NCBI RefSeq assembly: GCF_000021925.1
Contig: NC_011830.1
Coordinates: 2,949,001 to 3,013,000 of the forward strand
DNA: 64,000 nt
Origin: Desulfitobacterium hafniense DCB-2
Lineage (GTDB): Bacteria; Bacillota; Desulfitobacteriia; Desulfitobacteriales; Desulfitobacteriaceae
Reading direction: 5' to 3'
Shown here: piece after piece, positions 33,617 through 42,101 of the stretch
How positions within the stretch are numbered: position 1 is the stretch's first letter
How the letters are laid out: each line of letters begins with the position of its first letter
The notes under the pieces: model-generated
Told to the model about the DNA's origin: nothing
The model's input: the letters and a program-made list of their open reading frames with translations, nothing else
Database searches by the model: none
Translations under genes and position numbers: made by a program

Positions 33617-34870
33617 TTATTGCAGAGGATGCAGTTTTACTTTGGTGGACATCCCTACCCGTGTAACTTGAATGACTTCCACACCATCGGAAGAGATATA
33701 GTTTTCTTCCCCGTCAAGCTTTACTTCTTTATCGCTGCCTTCCTTGATAATATAGGCAGTCAAATCGTTATAGACAATGATTTCACCATTGGCCCCGATA
33801 ATAACATCTTTGGCATCATCGTAAGGTATGGACCCTTCCCAAACGGTTTTGAATTTCAGGCTTTTTTCTTCGGAATTTTCCTCACCGCTGCGGATGTTTA
33901 CCAACTTGCCATCTTTAATATTCCCCAGGTAAAGCATGCCTTCCCGGTTGCCTAAAATCACATCATCAGCATCATCAGACACCACTTCCCTGTTCCATCC
34001 CTGTAAACCAATAATTCGCTCTGATTTCCCGGAAGTGCTTTTCGCATACAGGGTGCCGAACTTATCCGAAGCGGCCATTTGGGTGATGACTTCCCCTGCC
34101 TGGTTTAAGGTGCGGACATTTTTCATAATATCGATTTCCATCAGCTGAAACTTCCCATTGTTCTCAATGGCAAGGTAGAGCAGGTTGGTAAAGGTGGATA
34201 CCACCATCTGCTTGATCTGTCCAACCGCAGGGAAACTATCAATGCTGCGGTTATACCGATCATCGGGTGCCGTCTCCTCTTCATCGCTGGGAGGCAGCTC
34301 CAAAGTATAAACCTCAGTGATTTGCGGATTGTTATAGCGGACTTCTGTGCGGGTCTTGGGGGTCTTTTTAACGGGAGGCGCCTGATTGGGATCCTCCACG
34401 GCATCGGGCTCAGCAGTGTTATTGCTGCCGGTGCTTCCTTGCTCCGTGGGCTCCTCTTCGACAGGAACGACCACCGTCGTGGTAGGATTGGGGTTCCTGC
34501 GGGCATAGAAGTAAACAAGGGTGTCACGGTCCGGGAGCCATTGATAATAGATCGGCCCCATATCATATTCACTCTCCCCTTGGGGAGACTTCTCAAAGAC
34601 AACTTTTTCTTGTTGCAGATTATAGACCTTGAGTACACCATTCTCCTGATAAGCTAAATAATCTTTGCCATAAGAGAGCTGAAGGTTCTCCAGATTCGTA
34701 CCCGGTATCTCTGTTTCCAAACTCTTAACGACAATGGGTTGAGCATTAACCGGCGCCATGATCCCTTCAACTTTATAATTAAGAAAATAGTAAAAAGCAA
34801 ACTGCAGCATTAATGAAACCATAATCCAACTGGTTATTGTTCTGAGCAGAGCGCGCGTTTTTCGTTTCAC
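33617..34870 (-). CDS. Membrane-anchored protein of unknown function, beta-rich
   Basis: The 417-aa protein has one N-terminal membrane segment (TSWIMVSLMLQFAFYYFLNY, about residues 10-30). A likely extracellular part follows, made of repeated beta-type strands (for example VLKVYNLQQEKVVF, GTLYAKSTSGKSERI) that resemble propeller blades, with a Pro/Glu-rich insert near residues 125-190. I do not recognise a named family. The GTG at 34870 follows GGGGG by 8 nt. It is in an operon with the upstream NAGPA-domain protein (28-bp gap). Confidence 0.7.
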   Translation of the reverse strand: MKRKTRALLRTITSWIMVSLMLQFAFYYFLNYKVEGIMAPVNAQPIVVKSLETEIPGTNLENLQLSYGKDYLAYQENGVLKVYNLQQEKVVFEKSPQGESEYDMGPIYYQWLPDRDTLVYFYARRNPNPTTTVVVPVEEEPTEQGSTGSNNTAEPDAVEDPNQAPPVKKTPKTRTEVRYNNPQITEVYTLELPPSDEEETAPDDRYNRSIDSFPAVGQIKQMVVSTFTNLLYLAIENNGKFQLMEIDIMKNVRTLNQAGEVITQMAASDKFGTLYAKSTSGKSERIIGLQGWNREVVSDDADDVILGNREGMLYLGNIKDGKLVNIRSGEENSEEKSLKFKTVWEGSIPYDDAKDVIIGANGEIIVYNDLTAYIIKEGSDKEVKLDGEENYISSDGVEVIQVTRVGMSTKVKLHPLQ

Positions 34871-34898
34871 GAATCCACCCCCTTCATTCTTTCCCACA

Positions 34899-35867
34899 TT
34901 AAGGCGTCACCACAAATCCGGTGGGGATATAGCGTTCGCCAAAAATATTCCAGAGCTTATTAATGATCTTGCCGTTATAGACCATCTCCGAAGAGGAGCC
35001 GCCATCCAGATTAACCGCTTCTACGGCGTCATACTCCAAAAAGACATTCATCATATCTCTTAAGGTTGCTCCGATACTCCAGGTGGGCTGGCGTCCATCG
35101 ATCACTACAAAAATAATGGTCCCGTCTGCGCGCTGTCCGATTCCGGTACGGGGGGCAATCCCCCAGCCGCCGTCCCCGGAGACAGCAGGCTTGCCATTTT
35201 TAACCAGGGGAGGGTAAAAACTTACTCCTTCCTGGATGTTCTTTTCTTTGACTTGATTAACATCCATAGGCCCAATAATCAGTTTGCCCTCGGCATCAAT
35301 CCCGATAAAATCAACCACTTTATTCCCTGCATTGTTGTGGACGACTTCCCCATTCTGAACAGTGATTCCATCAGGAAAGGCGCCATTGCCTGAGCCATCG
35401 GGATCATAGAAGCCTCCGGCGTTGATACCCGCAATGGCCCCAGCATGTTTCACCATATCCGAAAGCCGCTCCCCAGCAACGCCGATTTCCTGAGTAACAG
35501 CTAACTTAACCCGCTTAGGATCGCTGATCAGCATAACTTTTCCTTTAAAATTCTTACCTTGTATATCCTCAATGACAATACCGGAAGAAGTATCCTCAAC
35601 ATCGGTTTGTCTGTCAATATTCCCGCCCACTTGGTTACCGTGATCATCATAAGTGTGCATAATCTCACTGATTTTTTCCTCGGAAAGAAAGAAGCGCACC
35701 ACCTGAGGGTGACGTGATGTTTCTACAGCACCTACCGCCATAACTTTTAAAGCTTCAAAGGGTCCCCAAAACAGCACAAAGGGCACGAGGCAACCGGCAA
35801 AGATGATATTAAAAACCAGAAATGCGACAATCATTTTCCAACGGACCCTGCGCTTTTTCTTCATCAT
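34899..35867 (-). CDS. Phosphodiester glycosidase (NAGPA/DUF2233) family exported protein
   Basis: The 322-aa protein has an N-terminal signal anchor near residues 12-35 and a NAGPA domain (GINAGGFYDPDG, FVVIDGRQP, DAVEAVNLDGGSSSEMVY). Relatives remove sugar-1-phosphate caps or act in exopolysaccharide and cell-wall sugar metabolism. It is first of a two-gene unit with the beta-rich membrane protein. The copy of the 70-bp repeat at 35984-36054 lies on the same strand in its leader. Confidence 0.88.
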   Translation of the reverse strand: MMKKKRRVRWKMIVAFLVFNIIFAGCLVPFVLFWGPFEALKVMAVGAVETSRHPQVVRFFLSEEKISEIMHTYDDHGNQVGGNIDRQTDVEDTSSGIVIEDIQGKNFKGKVMLISDPKRVKLAVTQEIGVAGERLSDMVKHAGAIAGINAGGFYDPDGSGNGAFPDGITVQNGEVVHNNAGNKVVDFIGIDAEGKLIIGPMDVNQVKEKNIQEGVSFYPPLVKNGKPAVSGDGGWGIAPRTGIGQRADGTIIFVVIDGRQPTWSIGATLRDMMNVFLEYDAVEAVNLDGGSSSEMVYNGKIINKLWNIFGERYIPTGFVVTP

Positions 35868-35983
35868 GCGCCCTGATCACTCCTTAATTGTGTTCTTTTT
35901 CATTACTATCTTTCAGCATCGATTATTTTATCATATTGGGGCAGAGTGTAAAGAAAATAAATTACACTTCTCGACAGTGAAAG

Positions 35984-36054
35984 AAAACCCGGCTTCGCCG
36001 AGTTTTATCTCCACGTATCGCAAAAAGGCGAAGTCCTTGGTTGCCCTTGTGCAC
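35984..36054 (-). repeat. Dispersed about 70-bp repeat/terminator, copy 2
   Basis: Read on the minus strand it is CACAAGGGCAACCA, then GGACTTCGCC, a 26-nt loop, CGGCGAAGCCGGG and TTTTC. It matches copy 1 at 13188-13257 in order, spacing and most bases. It lies between osmC and the NAGPA gene, about 115 bp before the latter's start, so here it may act in a leader as well as a terminator. The rest of the 342-bp gap (35868-36209) holds only the osmC terminator. Confidence 0.65.
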
Positions 36055-36077
36055 CATGAAATTTCCTTCTGAACAGC

Positions 36078-36107
36078 TAAAAACAAGCCGCAGTTTCAAT
36101 GCGGCTT
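36078..36107 (-). terminator. Terminator of the OsmC gene
   Basis: AAGCCGCA/TGCGGCTT is an 8-bp stem with a 7-nt loop. The minus strand continues with GTTTTTAG. Confidence 0.8.
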
Positions 36108-36209
36108 AAGTAGAATGCTTATCCTAATGGTAACCTAAACACGATTAGTATAGCAAATGCTCACTATGGGTTCAACTCTCTCAATATTAATTATTTATTA
36201 ACGACCCCT

Positions 36210-36626
36210 TTAATTTGGATAAGTTTCCAATTTGTACGTGAGGTTGGCAACTTTATCGATCATATTGGCCACGCTGCAATATTTCTCCATGGATAATTGA
36301 ATGGCCCTAAGCAGTTTTTCCTGGGGTAGGTTACTGCCCCAGAATTTAAATGTCAATTCAACATCGGTAAAAATACGGGGGTGCTCTGCCGCCCGCTCTC
36401 CTACTACCGAGATTTCCAACCGTTCATAGGTAATCCGCATTTTCTCCAGGATCGTAACGATATCCATGCCGCTGCACCCTGCCACGGCCATCAGCACAAG
36501 CTCCATAGGGCTGGAGCCGTATCCTGAGCCCCCTGTGGTTACACTGCTGTCTATTTGTGTCTTTAGCTTGGACTGACCTTCTCCTTCGAAGTGCATTCCT
36601 TTAATATGAGTTACCGTGACTTGCAT
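36210..36626 (-). CDS. OsmC-family protein
   Basis: The 138-aa protein has the two conserved cysteines of OsmC/Ohr-type enzymes, in AGCSGMDIVTILEKM and EKYCSVANM. The family reduces organic or lipid hydroperoxides with thiols. AGGAGG precedes the ATG at 36626; longer frames lack a site. It is divergent from the second gap gene, with a 187-bp shared upstream region. Confidence 0.92.
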   Translation of the reverse strand: MQVTVTHIKGMHFEGEGQSKLKTQIDSSVTTGGSGYGSSPMELVLMAVAGCSGMDIVTILEKMRITYERLEISVVGERAAEHPRIFTDVELTFKFWGSNLPQEKLLRAIQLSMEKYCSVANMIDKVANLTYKLETYPN

Positions 36627-36715
36627 TGAACGACCTCCTTCTTTATAGACATGTAACTGCGCGAACGCCTCAAAGTAAAAATATGCCAATAATTTTTGCC
36701 TTTAAGTTACACAAG

Positions 36716-36771
36716 TATGTCACATTTACCGCTTAAAAGTAATTGTGTCATACTGAAAAAGATGTTAAACT
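36716..36771 (+). promoter_or_regulatory. Candidate promoter and operator of the second gap gene
   Basis: A sigma-A-like promoter TTGTGT (36743-36748), 17-bp spacer, TAAACT (36766-36771) lies about 40 bp before the start codon. A dyad TATGTCACATTT (36716-36727) and AATTGTGTCATA (36741-36752), 10 of 12 matched, covers the -35. That is the layout of a repressor site. The regulator is unknown. Confidence 0.45.
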
Positions 36772-36813
36772 ATCACATGGACATATGAATTTAGATTAAA
36801 GGAGTGCGGTAAG

Positions 36814-37818
36814 TTGACAATTCGAATTGGGATTAATGGATTTGGTCGAATTGGACGAAACGTTTTTCGAGCGGCTTTTGGAAGAGAAAACATTGAAATC
36901 GTTGCAGTGAATAATCGATCGACAGGTGAGATTTTACCTCATCTCTTAAAATACGATTCCGTACATGGTATCTTCCCTGCTCAGATCCAGCACACTGAAG
37001 ATGGCTTCACTGTGGATGGACAACTGGTTAAAGTAGTTTCCCACACAGATCCCGGAGATATTCCTTGGGGTGAATTAGGTGTGGACATTGTCATTGAATC
37101 CAGCGGCAAATTCAATAATGGGCCGGCCTGTCAAAAACACCTCAACAATGGGGCGCGCAAAGTTATTATTTCTGCTCCCGCCAAAGAAGAAGACATTACC
37201 CTTGTCATGGGCGTCAATGAAGAAATCTATGATCCGCAAAAACACCATATCATATCCAATGCCTCATGTACAACCAATTGTCTGGCTCCTGTAGCCAAAG
37301 TGATTCACAAAAACTTCGGACTCAAACGGGGATTAATGACCACTGTTCATTCTTACACCAATGACCAGCAAATTTTGGATCAATCTCACAAAGATTTGCG
37401 CCGGGCCCGGGCGGCGGGACTTTCCATCATCCCCACCACTACAGGAGCGGCGAGGGCTGTAGCCCTTGTACTGCCTGAGCTTAAGGGAAAACTCAACGGT
37501 TTTTCCATGCGTGTCCCTACACCCAATGTCTCTGTGATTGATTTAGTCGCCGAAATTGAGAAGAATACCACGATTGAAGAACTCAACGGAGTCTTGCGCC
37601 ACGCCAGCGAAAATAAACTGAAGGGAATCCTGGACTACACCGATCTTCCCCTCGTTTCCAGCGATTTCAATGGCAGCTCCGCCTCATCCATCGTCGATGG
37701 TCTGTCCACCATGGTTATGGAGGATAACCTTATTAAGGTCATCTCTTGGTATGATAATGAATGGGGTTATTCCTGCCGTGTCGTCGACCTTGTCGAATAT
37801 GTCAGTCGCCAGATCTAG
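36814..37818 (+). CDS. gap: Glyceraldehyde-3-phosphate dehydrogenase (copy 2), cofactor site altered
   Basis: The 334-aa enzyme has GFGRIGR at 9-15 and the normal catalytic SNASCTTNCLAP. Where the first copy has the NAD-selecting Asp (VNDLG), this one has Asn34-Arg35 (VNNRSTG). Loss of that Asp and gain of a positive charge would ease binding of the 2'-phosphate of NADP, as in gluconeogenic GapB-type enzymes (inference). It stands alone with its own promoter and terminator. AAAGGAG precedes the TTG start. Confidence 0.95.
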   Translation: MTIRIGINGFGRIGRNVFRAAFGRENIEIVAVNNRSTGEILPHLLKYDSVHGIFPAQIQHTEDGFTVDGQLVKVVSHTDPGDIPWGELGVDIVIESSGKFNNGPACQKHLNNGARKVIISAPAKEEDITLVMGVNEEIYDPQKHHIISNASCTTNCLAPVAKVIHKNFGLKRGLMTTVHSYTNDQQILDQSHKDLRRARAAGLSIIPTTTGAARAVALVLPELKGKLNGFSMRVPTPNVSVIDLVAEIEKNTTIEELNGVLRHASENKLKGILDYTDLPLVSSDFNGSSASSIVDGLSTMVMEDNLIKVISWYDNEWGYSCRVVDLVEYVSRQI

Positions 37819-37820
37819 AA

Positions 37821-37846
37821 AAAGAGCCGTCAGGCTCTTTTTTTAA
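37821..37846 (+). terminator. Terminator of the second gap gene
   Basis: AGAGCC-GTCA-GGCTCT is followed by seven T, directly after the stop codon. Confidence 0.92.
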
Positions 37847-37868
37847 CTCTTTTTACCCTTTGGAATTA

Positions 37869-38504
37869 TTATTTAGCCAGGGATTTCATGACTTCCTGCC
37901 GCAGTTCATCCTGTTCCTCCTGGTTTGACTCCTCCTCACCCTGAGCAAAAGCTGAAGAACTCTCCCACTCTTCTTCCCCTAAGCGCAGAGGAAAAACAAG
38001 GACAATTAAGGCTATCCCACCTATGGTTAAAGCAGCATACTGAAGCGAGAGCAGGAAAAAGAGCAGCGGAACCTGCTGGGCAGGAGTCCCCACAGCATAA
38101 CTGTATTTTGTTAGGGAATTCCAGTCCACTCCCGAACGCTCCCACAGAGGAAAGCCGTAATAATCCACTGTATTCATTAATTTCTGACCGAGTTCAGCGT
38201 AAGGTGCCTGAGAAGAAAGATAAACAAAACCTTTGTCAGTGTAAATCTTGTCTAATTCCACGGATTCACCGGTGAAAGCTTCCTTGGTATAGGTTCGTTC
38301 AATCCGCAGGACATCATCCGGATGAATATTCACATTGCCTTTTTCCGTTATTACTGTATAGAGTTCACGATCGATGAGCTCAATATTGAGTACTTTTACA
38401 TCCAAATAATTTACTCCTATTGAAGTCAAAACAGTTAGGAATAGACAAAAAATTATGATCAAGCTGGATAGACGTTCCCGCCCGAGCTTATTATCCTGTA
38501 CCAT
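37869..38504 (-). CDS. Hypothetical membrane protein, 211 aa
   Basis: There is one membrane segment near residues 13-33 and another near 145-170. Between them is an extracellular region of about 110 residues with many charged and Tyr residues. The C-terminal cytoplasmic tail is very acidic (EEEWESSSAFAQGEEESNQEEQDELRQE). I do not recognise a family. The ATG at 38504 is about 12 nt after AAAGGAA; a GTG 4 codons upstream is an alternative. It probably forms a unit with the next membrane protein upstream (78-bp gap). Confidence 0.6.
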   Translation of the reverse strand: MVQDNKLGRERLSSLIIIFCLFLTVLTSIGVNYLDVKVLNIELIDRELYTVITEKGNVNIHPDDVLRIERTYTKEAFTGESVELDKIYTDKGFVYLSSQAPYAELGQKLMNTVDYYGFPLWERSGVDWNSLTKYSYAVGTPAQQVPLLFFLLSLQYAALTIGGIALIVLVFPLRLGEEEWESSSAFAQGEEESNQEEQDELRQEVMKSLAK

Positions 38505-38582
38505 GAAGCAATACACTTCCTTTAATATTTTTAAGATATCGTCACAGGCTCAATTCTACACTAATTTCGCGGAGCGAACAAA

Positions 38583-39290
38583 TTACGGAGAGCCAAAAAA
38601 CCTGCCAAAACGCCTTAGAATTGCCATCACATCCTCTGAGGAGAGATTAAAGGATTGATTCTGTCCCGTTCTCGGTTTTGGGACCGGTTTCGCCCCTGTA
38701 GTCTCCGGCGGGACGACGCAGCGCACCAAGATAACAGCCAATAGGGCCAGGATAAGAAAGGGCAATGCCCCTCTTAAGCCCGGAAAACTCAAGATCGGTA
38801 CATAAACAAGCAGGGTTGGCGTGTACACCTCATTTGCATAATCCACAGATATAAAAATAGCTGCATAAACCGGACTATCGGGGGGCAGCTCCGTGGGAAA
38901 GGCAAGTGCGCCGGTTCCGTTGGTGGTGTTATTAAAAGCGGCTCCCTGATTGGATGGTGCAGCTTTCTGCCTGGTGCCTAAATATTGAATTAAATTCTGC
39001 AGTTCCTCGATAGGTATCTGGAGCTTTTGTCCTCTGGCCAGATCAAGAACAGGCAATTTCTCGAGATGAAAAATATGTTTTGCCAAAAGCAAGAGAATTT
39101 GGGAGCCCAGGAGAACCCAAGAAGCCTGAAACAAGCGACTGATAATGAGAGGTTGAACAAATGACAAGACAGGGCTCCCCGGCATAGCGCTGATACGGGT
39201 TAGAAGGGCAAATCCCGCAATAATATTTTGCAGCCCACCATCTTGCGGCGTATCGCATTGATCAGAAATTAGAAATTCATGGAAATTCAT
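38583..39290 (-). CDS. Hypothetical membrane protein, 235 aa
   Basis: It has hydrophobic segments near residues 65-90 and 175-197 (FLILALLAVILVRCVV). Between them lies an Asn/Thr/Pro-rich region that includes FNNTTNGTGALAFP. The tail is basic (KPVPKPRTGQNQ). The overall topology resembles its downstream neighbour (two membrane segments around an outer domain), suggesting the two proteins act together (inference). GAGAGGG precedes the ATG. No family recognised. Confidence 0.6.
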   Translation of the reverse strand: MNFHEFLISDQCDTPQDGGLQNIIAGFALLTRISAMPGSPVLSFVQPLIISRLFQASWVLLGSQILLLLAKHIFHLEKLPVLDLARGQKLQIPIEELQNLIQYLGTRQKAAPSNQGAAFNNTTNGTGALAFPTELPPDSPVYAAIFISVDYANEVYTPTLLVYVPILSFPGLRGALPFLILALLAVILVRCVVPPETTGAKPVPKPRTGQNQSFNLSSEDVMAILRRFGRFFGSP

Positions 39291-39483
39291 TTAGTCACCC
39301 TCTCCCCTCTTTAGCAATATATGGTAATTGCTATTGTCCTGTTCGGAAATTTGGCAGCCGGAGATGGTTTTTCTGCAGGAATATACTTCTATGCCTATTA
39401 TGTCCCATTAGAGAAGAAATAGAAAAAGAGGTACAAATTTTTTGCACCTCAACAATTTTTTTATAGTATCATATTAGAAGTTG

Positions 39484-39591
39484 TTATCATGTTCGATATC
39501 ATTATCATGTGCGATACTTATACCATTCTCGATACTAATATCATAATTGATATTAGCATCACATCCGATATCAATATTGCATTTAATAATT
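39484..39591. repeat. Degenerate 18-bp tandem repeats
   Basis: Five clear units and one weak unit (39484, 39502, 39520, 39538, 39556, 39574) follow the pattern wTATCAT-N2-yCGATAyyA. They lie in the 308-bp gap between two minus-strand genes, just past the stop of the secreted protein gene. On the minus strand one frame reads as Ile-x-x-Asp hexapeptides ending HDNNF and a stop, but it has no start codon. The rest of the gap is AT-rich with no gene seen. Confidence 0.75.
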
Positions 39592-39598
39592 CATTATC

Positions 39599-40165
39599 TT
39601 ATTTCGCAGCGTTAGGCGCTTTTACAGTGGAATCTACATTAAAGAAAAAACTGGCCTCAGTGGCTTGGGTAATGCCCCCTTCTGCATTGGGCTTAATTCT
39701 CAGGGTGATTTTGTGCTGTCCGGCAGTGGCGCTTTTACCGGCAGCATCCCCTAATGCTTTAATATCCCGGAAGGCTACTCTTGCCGTAGCGCCTGGATCA
39801 AGCGAGGGCAGTGTGCCAATTTTGCTGACTTTCTGCGCGTTATCTCCTACTAATGACACTTCCAGCTCAACAGGTATATTCGCCATCTTCCCGCTTGTTG
39901 TATTTTGAACCGTGGCAATGAGGTCAAATTTGTTGGCATTGATCACTTGGCTGGACTTAATTGTGACGGTTCCATAAGTTAAATCCTGGGTAAAAGAACC
40001 GGGTTCGACGGCAACTCCCAGCATCTTTACTTCTGGGACAGGCCCATTTGCACTTACTTGTGCCGTTTTCCAGAGGGTTACTCCAGCAATCCCGATTAAG
40101 CAGACTAACAAAGCACTTAAAATCAACGTAAAGTATTTGCGATTAATCGCAATAATTTTGGCCAT
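39599..40165 (-). CDS. Secreted or anchored protein of unknown function, 188 aa
   Basis: An N-terminal signal/anchor (YFTLILSALLVCLIGIAGVTLW, near residues 12-33) is followed by a single beta-rich outer domain with alternating polar and hydrophobic strands (TVTIKSSQVINANKFDLIATVQN, VELEVSLVGDN, HKITLRIKP), suggestive of an immunoglobulin-like fold. No catalytic motif. GGAGG precedes the ATG at 40165. The gene stands alone between the tandem repeats and a terminator. Confidence 0.65.
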   Translation of the reverse strand: MAKIIAINRKYFTLILSALLVCLIGIAGVTLWKTAQVSANGPVPEVKMLGVAVEPGSFTQDLTYGTVTIKSSQVINANKFDLIATVQNTTSGKMANIPVELEVSLVGDNAQKVSKIGTLPSLDPGATARVAFRDIKALGDAAGKSATAGQHKITLRIKPNAEGGITQATEASFFFNVDSTVKAPNAAK

Positions 40166-40193
40166 TTCAGGCACCTCCATTCGGATTCTTCTC

Positions 40194-40234
40194 TATGAAA
40201 AAGTATGCATGTCCTGAAGAAGACATGCATACTT
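40194..40234 (-). terminator. Terminator of the DnaD/DnaI operon
   Basis: A perfect 13-bp stem AAGTATGCATGTC/GACATGCATACTT with an 8-nt loop ends in CTTTTTC on the minus strand, 16 bp past the DnaI-like stop codon. Confidence 0.88.
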
Positions 40235-40249
40235 TCTTTAACTTATTTA

Positions 40250-41077
40250 TTATTTTTTTCGTTCTTTTTCTCTATCCTGATATTGGCGCAGCCGAATATC
40301 CTGTTCAACATGCATTCTGAAGATCCGGCAGGATTGAATGAGCCGCGAAGTGGTTCGCGCCCCCAAATGCTCTTCCATCTCCTCTAAAGACAAATTGGAA
40401 GTGATCACCGTCGGCAGCTGCTGGTTCAAACGATAATTAATAATAGAATAAAGACGATTGCGAGTCCAGTCGGTGTAATTATGGGCCCCCAGATCATCCA
40501 AAATGAGAATAGGAATTTCCCGGGCCGTATCCAAAAGATCCAATTCATTCTCATCGGTTTTATAGGTGGCGCGCAATTGGTCCAAAAGGTCCGGAACAAC
40601 CAGGAAAAGGACTTGATGCTCCTGTTCCATTAAGGCATTGGCAATGGCTGCCGCCAGAAAGGTTTTCCCGGCCCCCACCGGCCCGATCAGGATCAAACCT
40701 AAGCCATGATAATCGTCGAGGCAACGGGCCACAAACTCCTTTGAAGCATGCAAGGCCGTTAAGGCTCCCTCCAGATAACTCCGGTCCTGGGGATTGGCTT
40801 GGCTCAGATAATACTCCTGTCTGAAGGCCTCAAAACGGCAATTAAGCAAGCCACGGGCCATGCGCGCGTGGCGGAACAGGTTCTCCATCCGTTTTTGCCG
40901 CATACAGGCACAGGGTCGCGCCGATTCCCCATCGAAAATTATCCCCCGGTCTTCACAGAGGGGGCAGTTTACAGACGGCTTGAGCTGGCTATGAGCTGCC
41001 GGCGACTCAGATTGTTCCCGTTTATGTTTAAGTTCGTCAAGATAACTCTCTTGCATAATATGTTTAACGGATTTCAT
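40250..41077 (-). CDS. DnaI/DnaC-like helicase loader
   Basis: The 275-aa AAA+ protein has an N-terminal zinc-type cluster (CPLCEDRG, CACMRQKR, near residues 33-60) as in DnaI, Walker A GPVGAGKTF near residue 130, Walker B ILILDDLGAHN near 190 and sensor VITSNLSLEE near 228. It is expected to load the replicative helicase DnaB/DnaC at origins or stalled forks. The ATG at 41077 follows GGGGAGAG. It is in an operon 43 bp behind a DnaD-type gene. Confidence 0.9.
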   Translation of the reverse strand: MKSVKHIMQESYLDELKHKREQSESPAAHSQLKPSVNCPLCEDRGIIFDGESARPCACMRQKRMENLFRHARMARGLLNCRFEAFRQEYYLSQANPQDRSYLEGALTALHASKEFVARCLDDYHGLGLILIGPVGAGKTFLAAAIANALMEQEHQVLFLVVPDLLDQLRATYKTDENELDLLDTAREIPILILDDLGAHNYTDWTRNRLYSIINYRLNQQLPTVITSNLSLEEMEEHLGARTTSRLIQSCRIFRMHVEQDIRLRQYQDREKERKK

Positions 41078-41119
41078 GGGCGCTCTCTCCCCTTTCATTA
41101 CTCAATCATGGCCATAAGC

Positions 41120-41896
41120 TTAGGAAAGGTAAAAATCCTCATACTTACCCGGAGATACTTTCCGGGCCGGCTGTTGCTGTGGAGTCTTTTTCCCTCGGGA
41201 TTTCTCATGCTTTGCTTGGAAATAGGCATCATCGGCCTCAACCTCATGCAGAGTTCTTAATCCTTTCTTTTCCCACTCTCTCAAAATGGAGTCAATATAG
41301 CGGAAGTTGCGAATGCCGGCCATGACGCCGCGCTTAAAGGCGGCCAGAATGAGTTCTTCAGAGAATTTTGAGGCAATCCAGGTCTCGATGACCTCGCACT
41401 CTATCGAAGTCAGAGGGCGGCCTAATTCTTGTTCAAAGGTTTTGATGATCTGGCCGATGGTAGTGTTGGGAGAGGATAAGCTTTCCTGCTGGTTAAAACG
41501 TTCTTTTTGCTGACTCTGTTCGGCCTCATAGCGCTTCACTTGCTCAATGGCCCATCGTTCTGATAATTCATCGATAAGGCCGACAAAGCTGTAGGACATG
41601 GTAGATTTCCCCGCTGCAGAATCCCATTGCTGCTCAAGAGAAAGATAATTGCGTGCCATTAAATGAGCTATCATCTCCTCCACCCGGGTCACATCAAGAT
41701 TCATGCGCTGAGCTAAAAGCTGGGAAGAGGGATAAGGATTACTCTCGATTTCTCCCATAATTTGAATAATCAATAAGGCCTCGATATGGCTGATCTCCAG
41801 TTCAGAATAGTGATTCAGAAAATACTTAGGCACTCCTACTGTACCGGAAAAGAAAAGAGCTTGTACAAAGCTCCCAAAAACATTGGCTCTAGGCAC
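41120..41896 (-). CDS. DnaD/DnaB-domain replication initiation protein
   Basis: The 258-aa protein has a winged-helix N-terminal domain (about residues 15-100, LLIIQIMGEIESNPYPSSQLLAQRMNL) and a DnaD/DnaB_2 domain near 150-215 ending in GVMAGIRNFRYIDSILREW, the usual YxxxIL(R)xW-like end. It works with the DnaI-like loader encoded next in the same operon. The GTG at 41896 lies 8 nt after GAGGAG; an earlier GTG overlaps that site. Confidence 0.88.
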   Translation of the reverse strand: MPRANVFGSFVQALFFSGTVGVPKYFLNHYSELEISHIEALLIIQIMGEIESNPYPSSQLLAQRMNLDVTRVEEMIAHLMARNYLSLEQQWDSAAGKSTMSYSFVGLIDELSERWAIEQVKRYEAEQSQQKERFNQQESLSSPNTTIGQIIKTFEQELGRPLTSIECEVIETWIASKFSEELILAAFKRGVMAGIRNFRYIDSILREWEKKGLRTLHEVEADDAYFQAKHEKSRGKKTPQQQPARKVSPGKYEDFYLS

Positions 41897-42101
41897 GAAA
41901 TTCACTCCTCAAGCGATTAATATAACCTATTACTACGAATTATCGAAACTTCTTCCTGATATTTGCCCTATTTAAGACAATAAGGCTGATGAGCGCGAAA
42001 AGATATAGGTAAATAATACCATTACCTGCAAAATTATGAAGGACTCCATTGACTCTTTGGCGTATATATAATTATACAATTTTTAGGAGGTCGATATCAA
42101 T

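Noticed and set aside
39484..39591. CRISPR array
   Set aside because: The 18-bp units are directly adjacent with no spacers, they are degenerate, and no cas genes are present.
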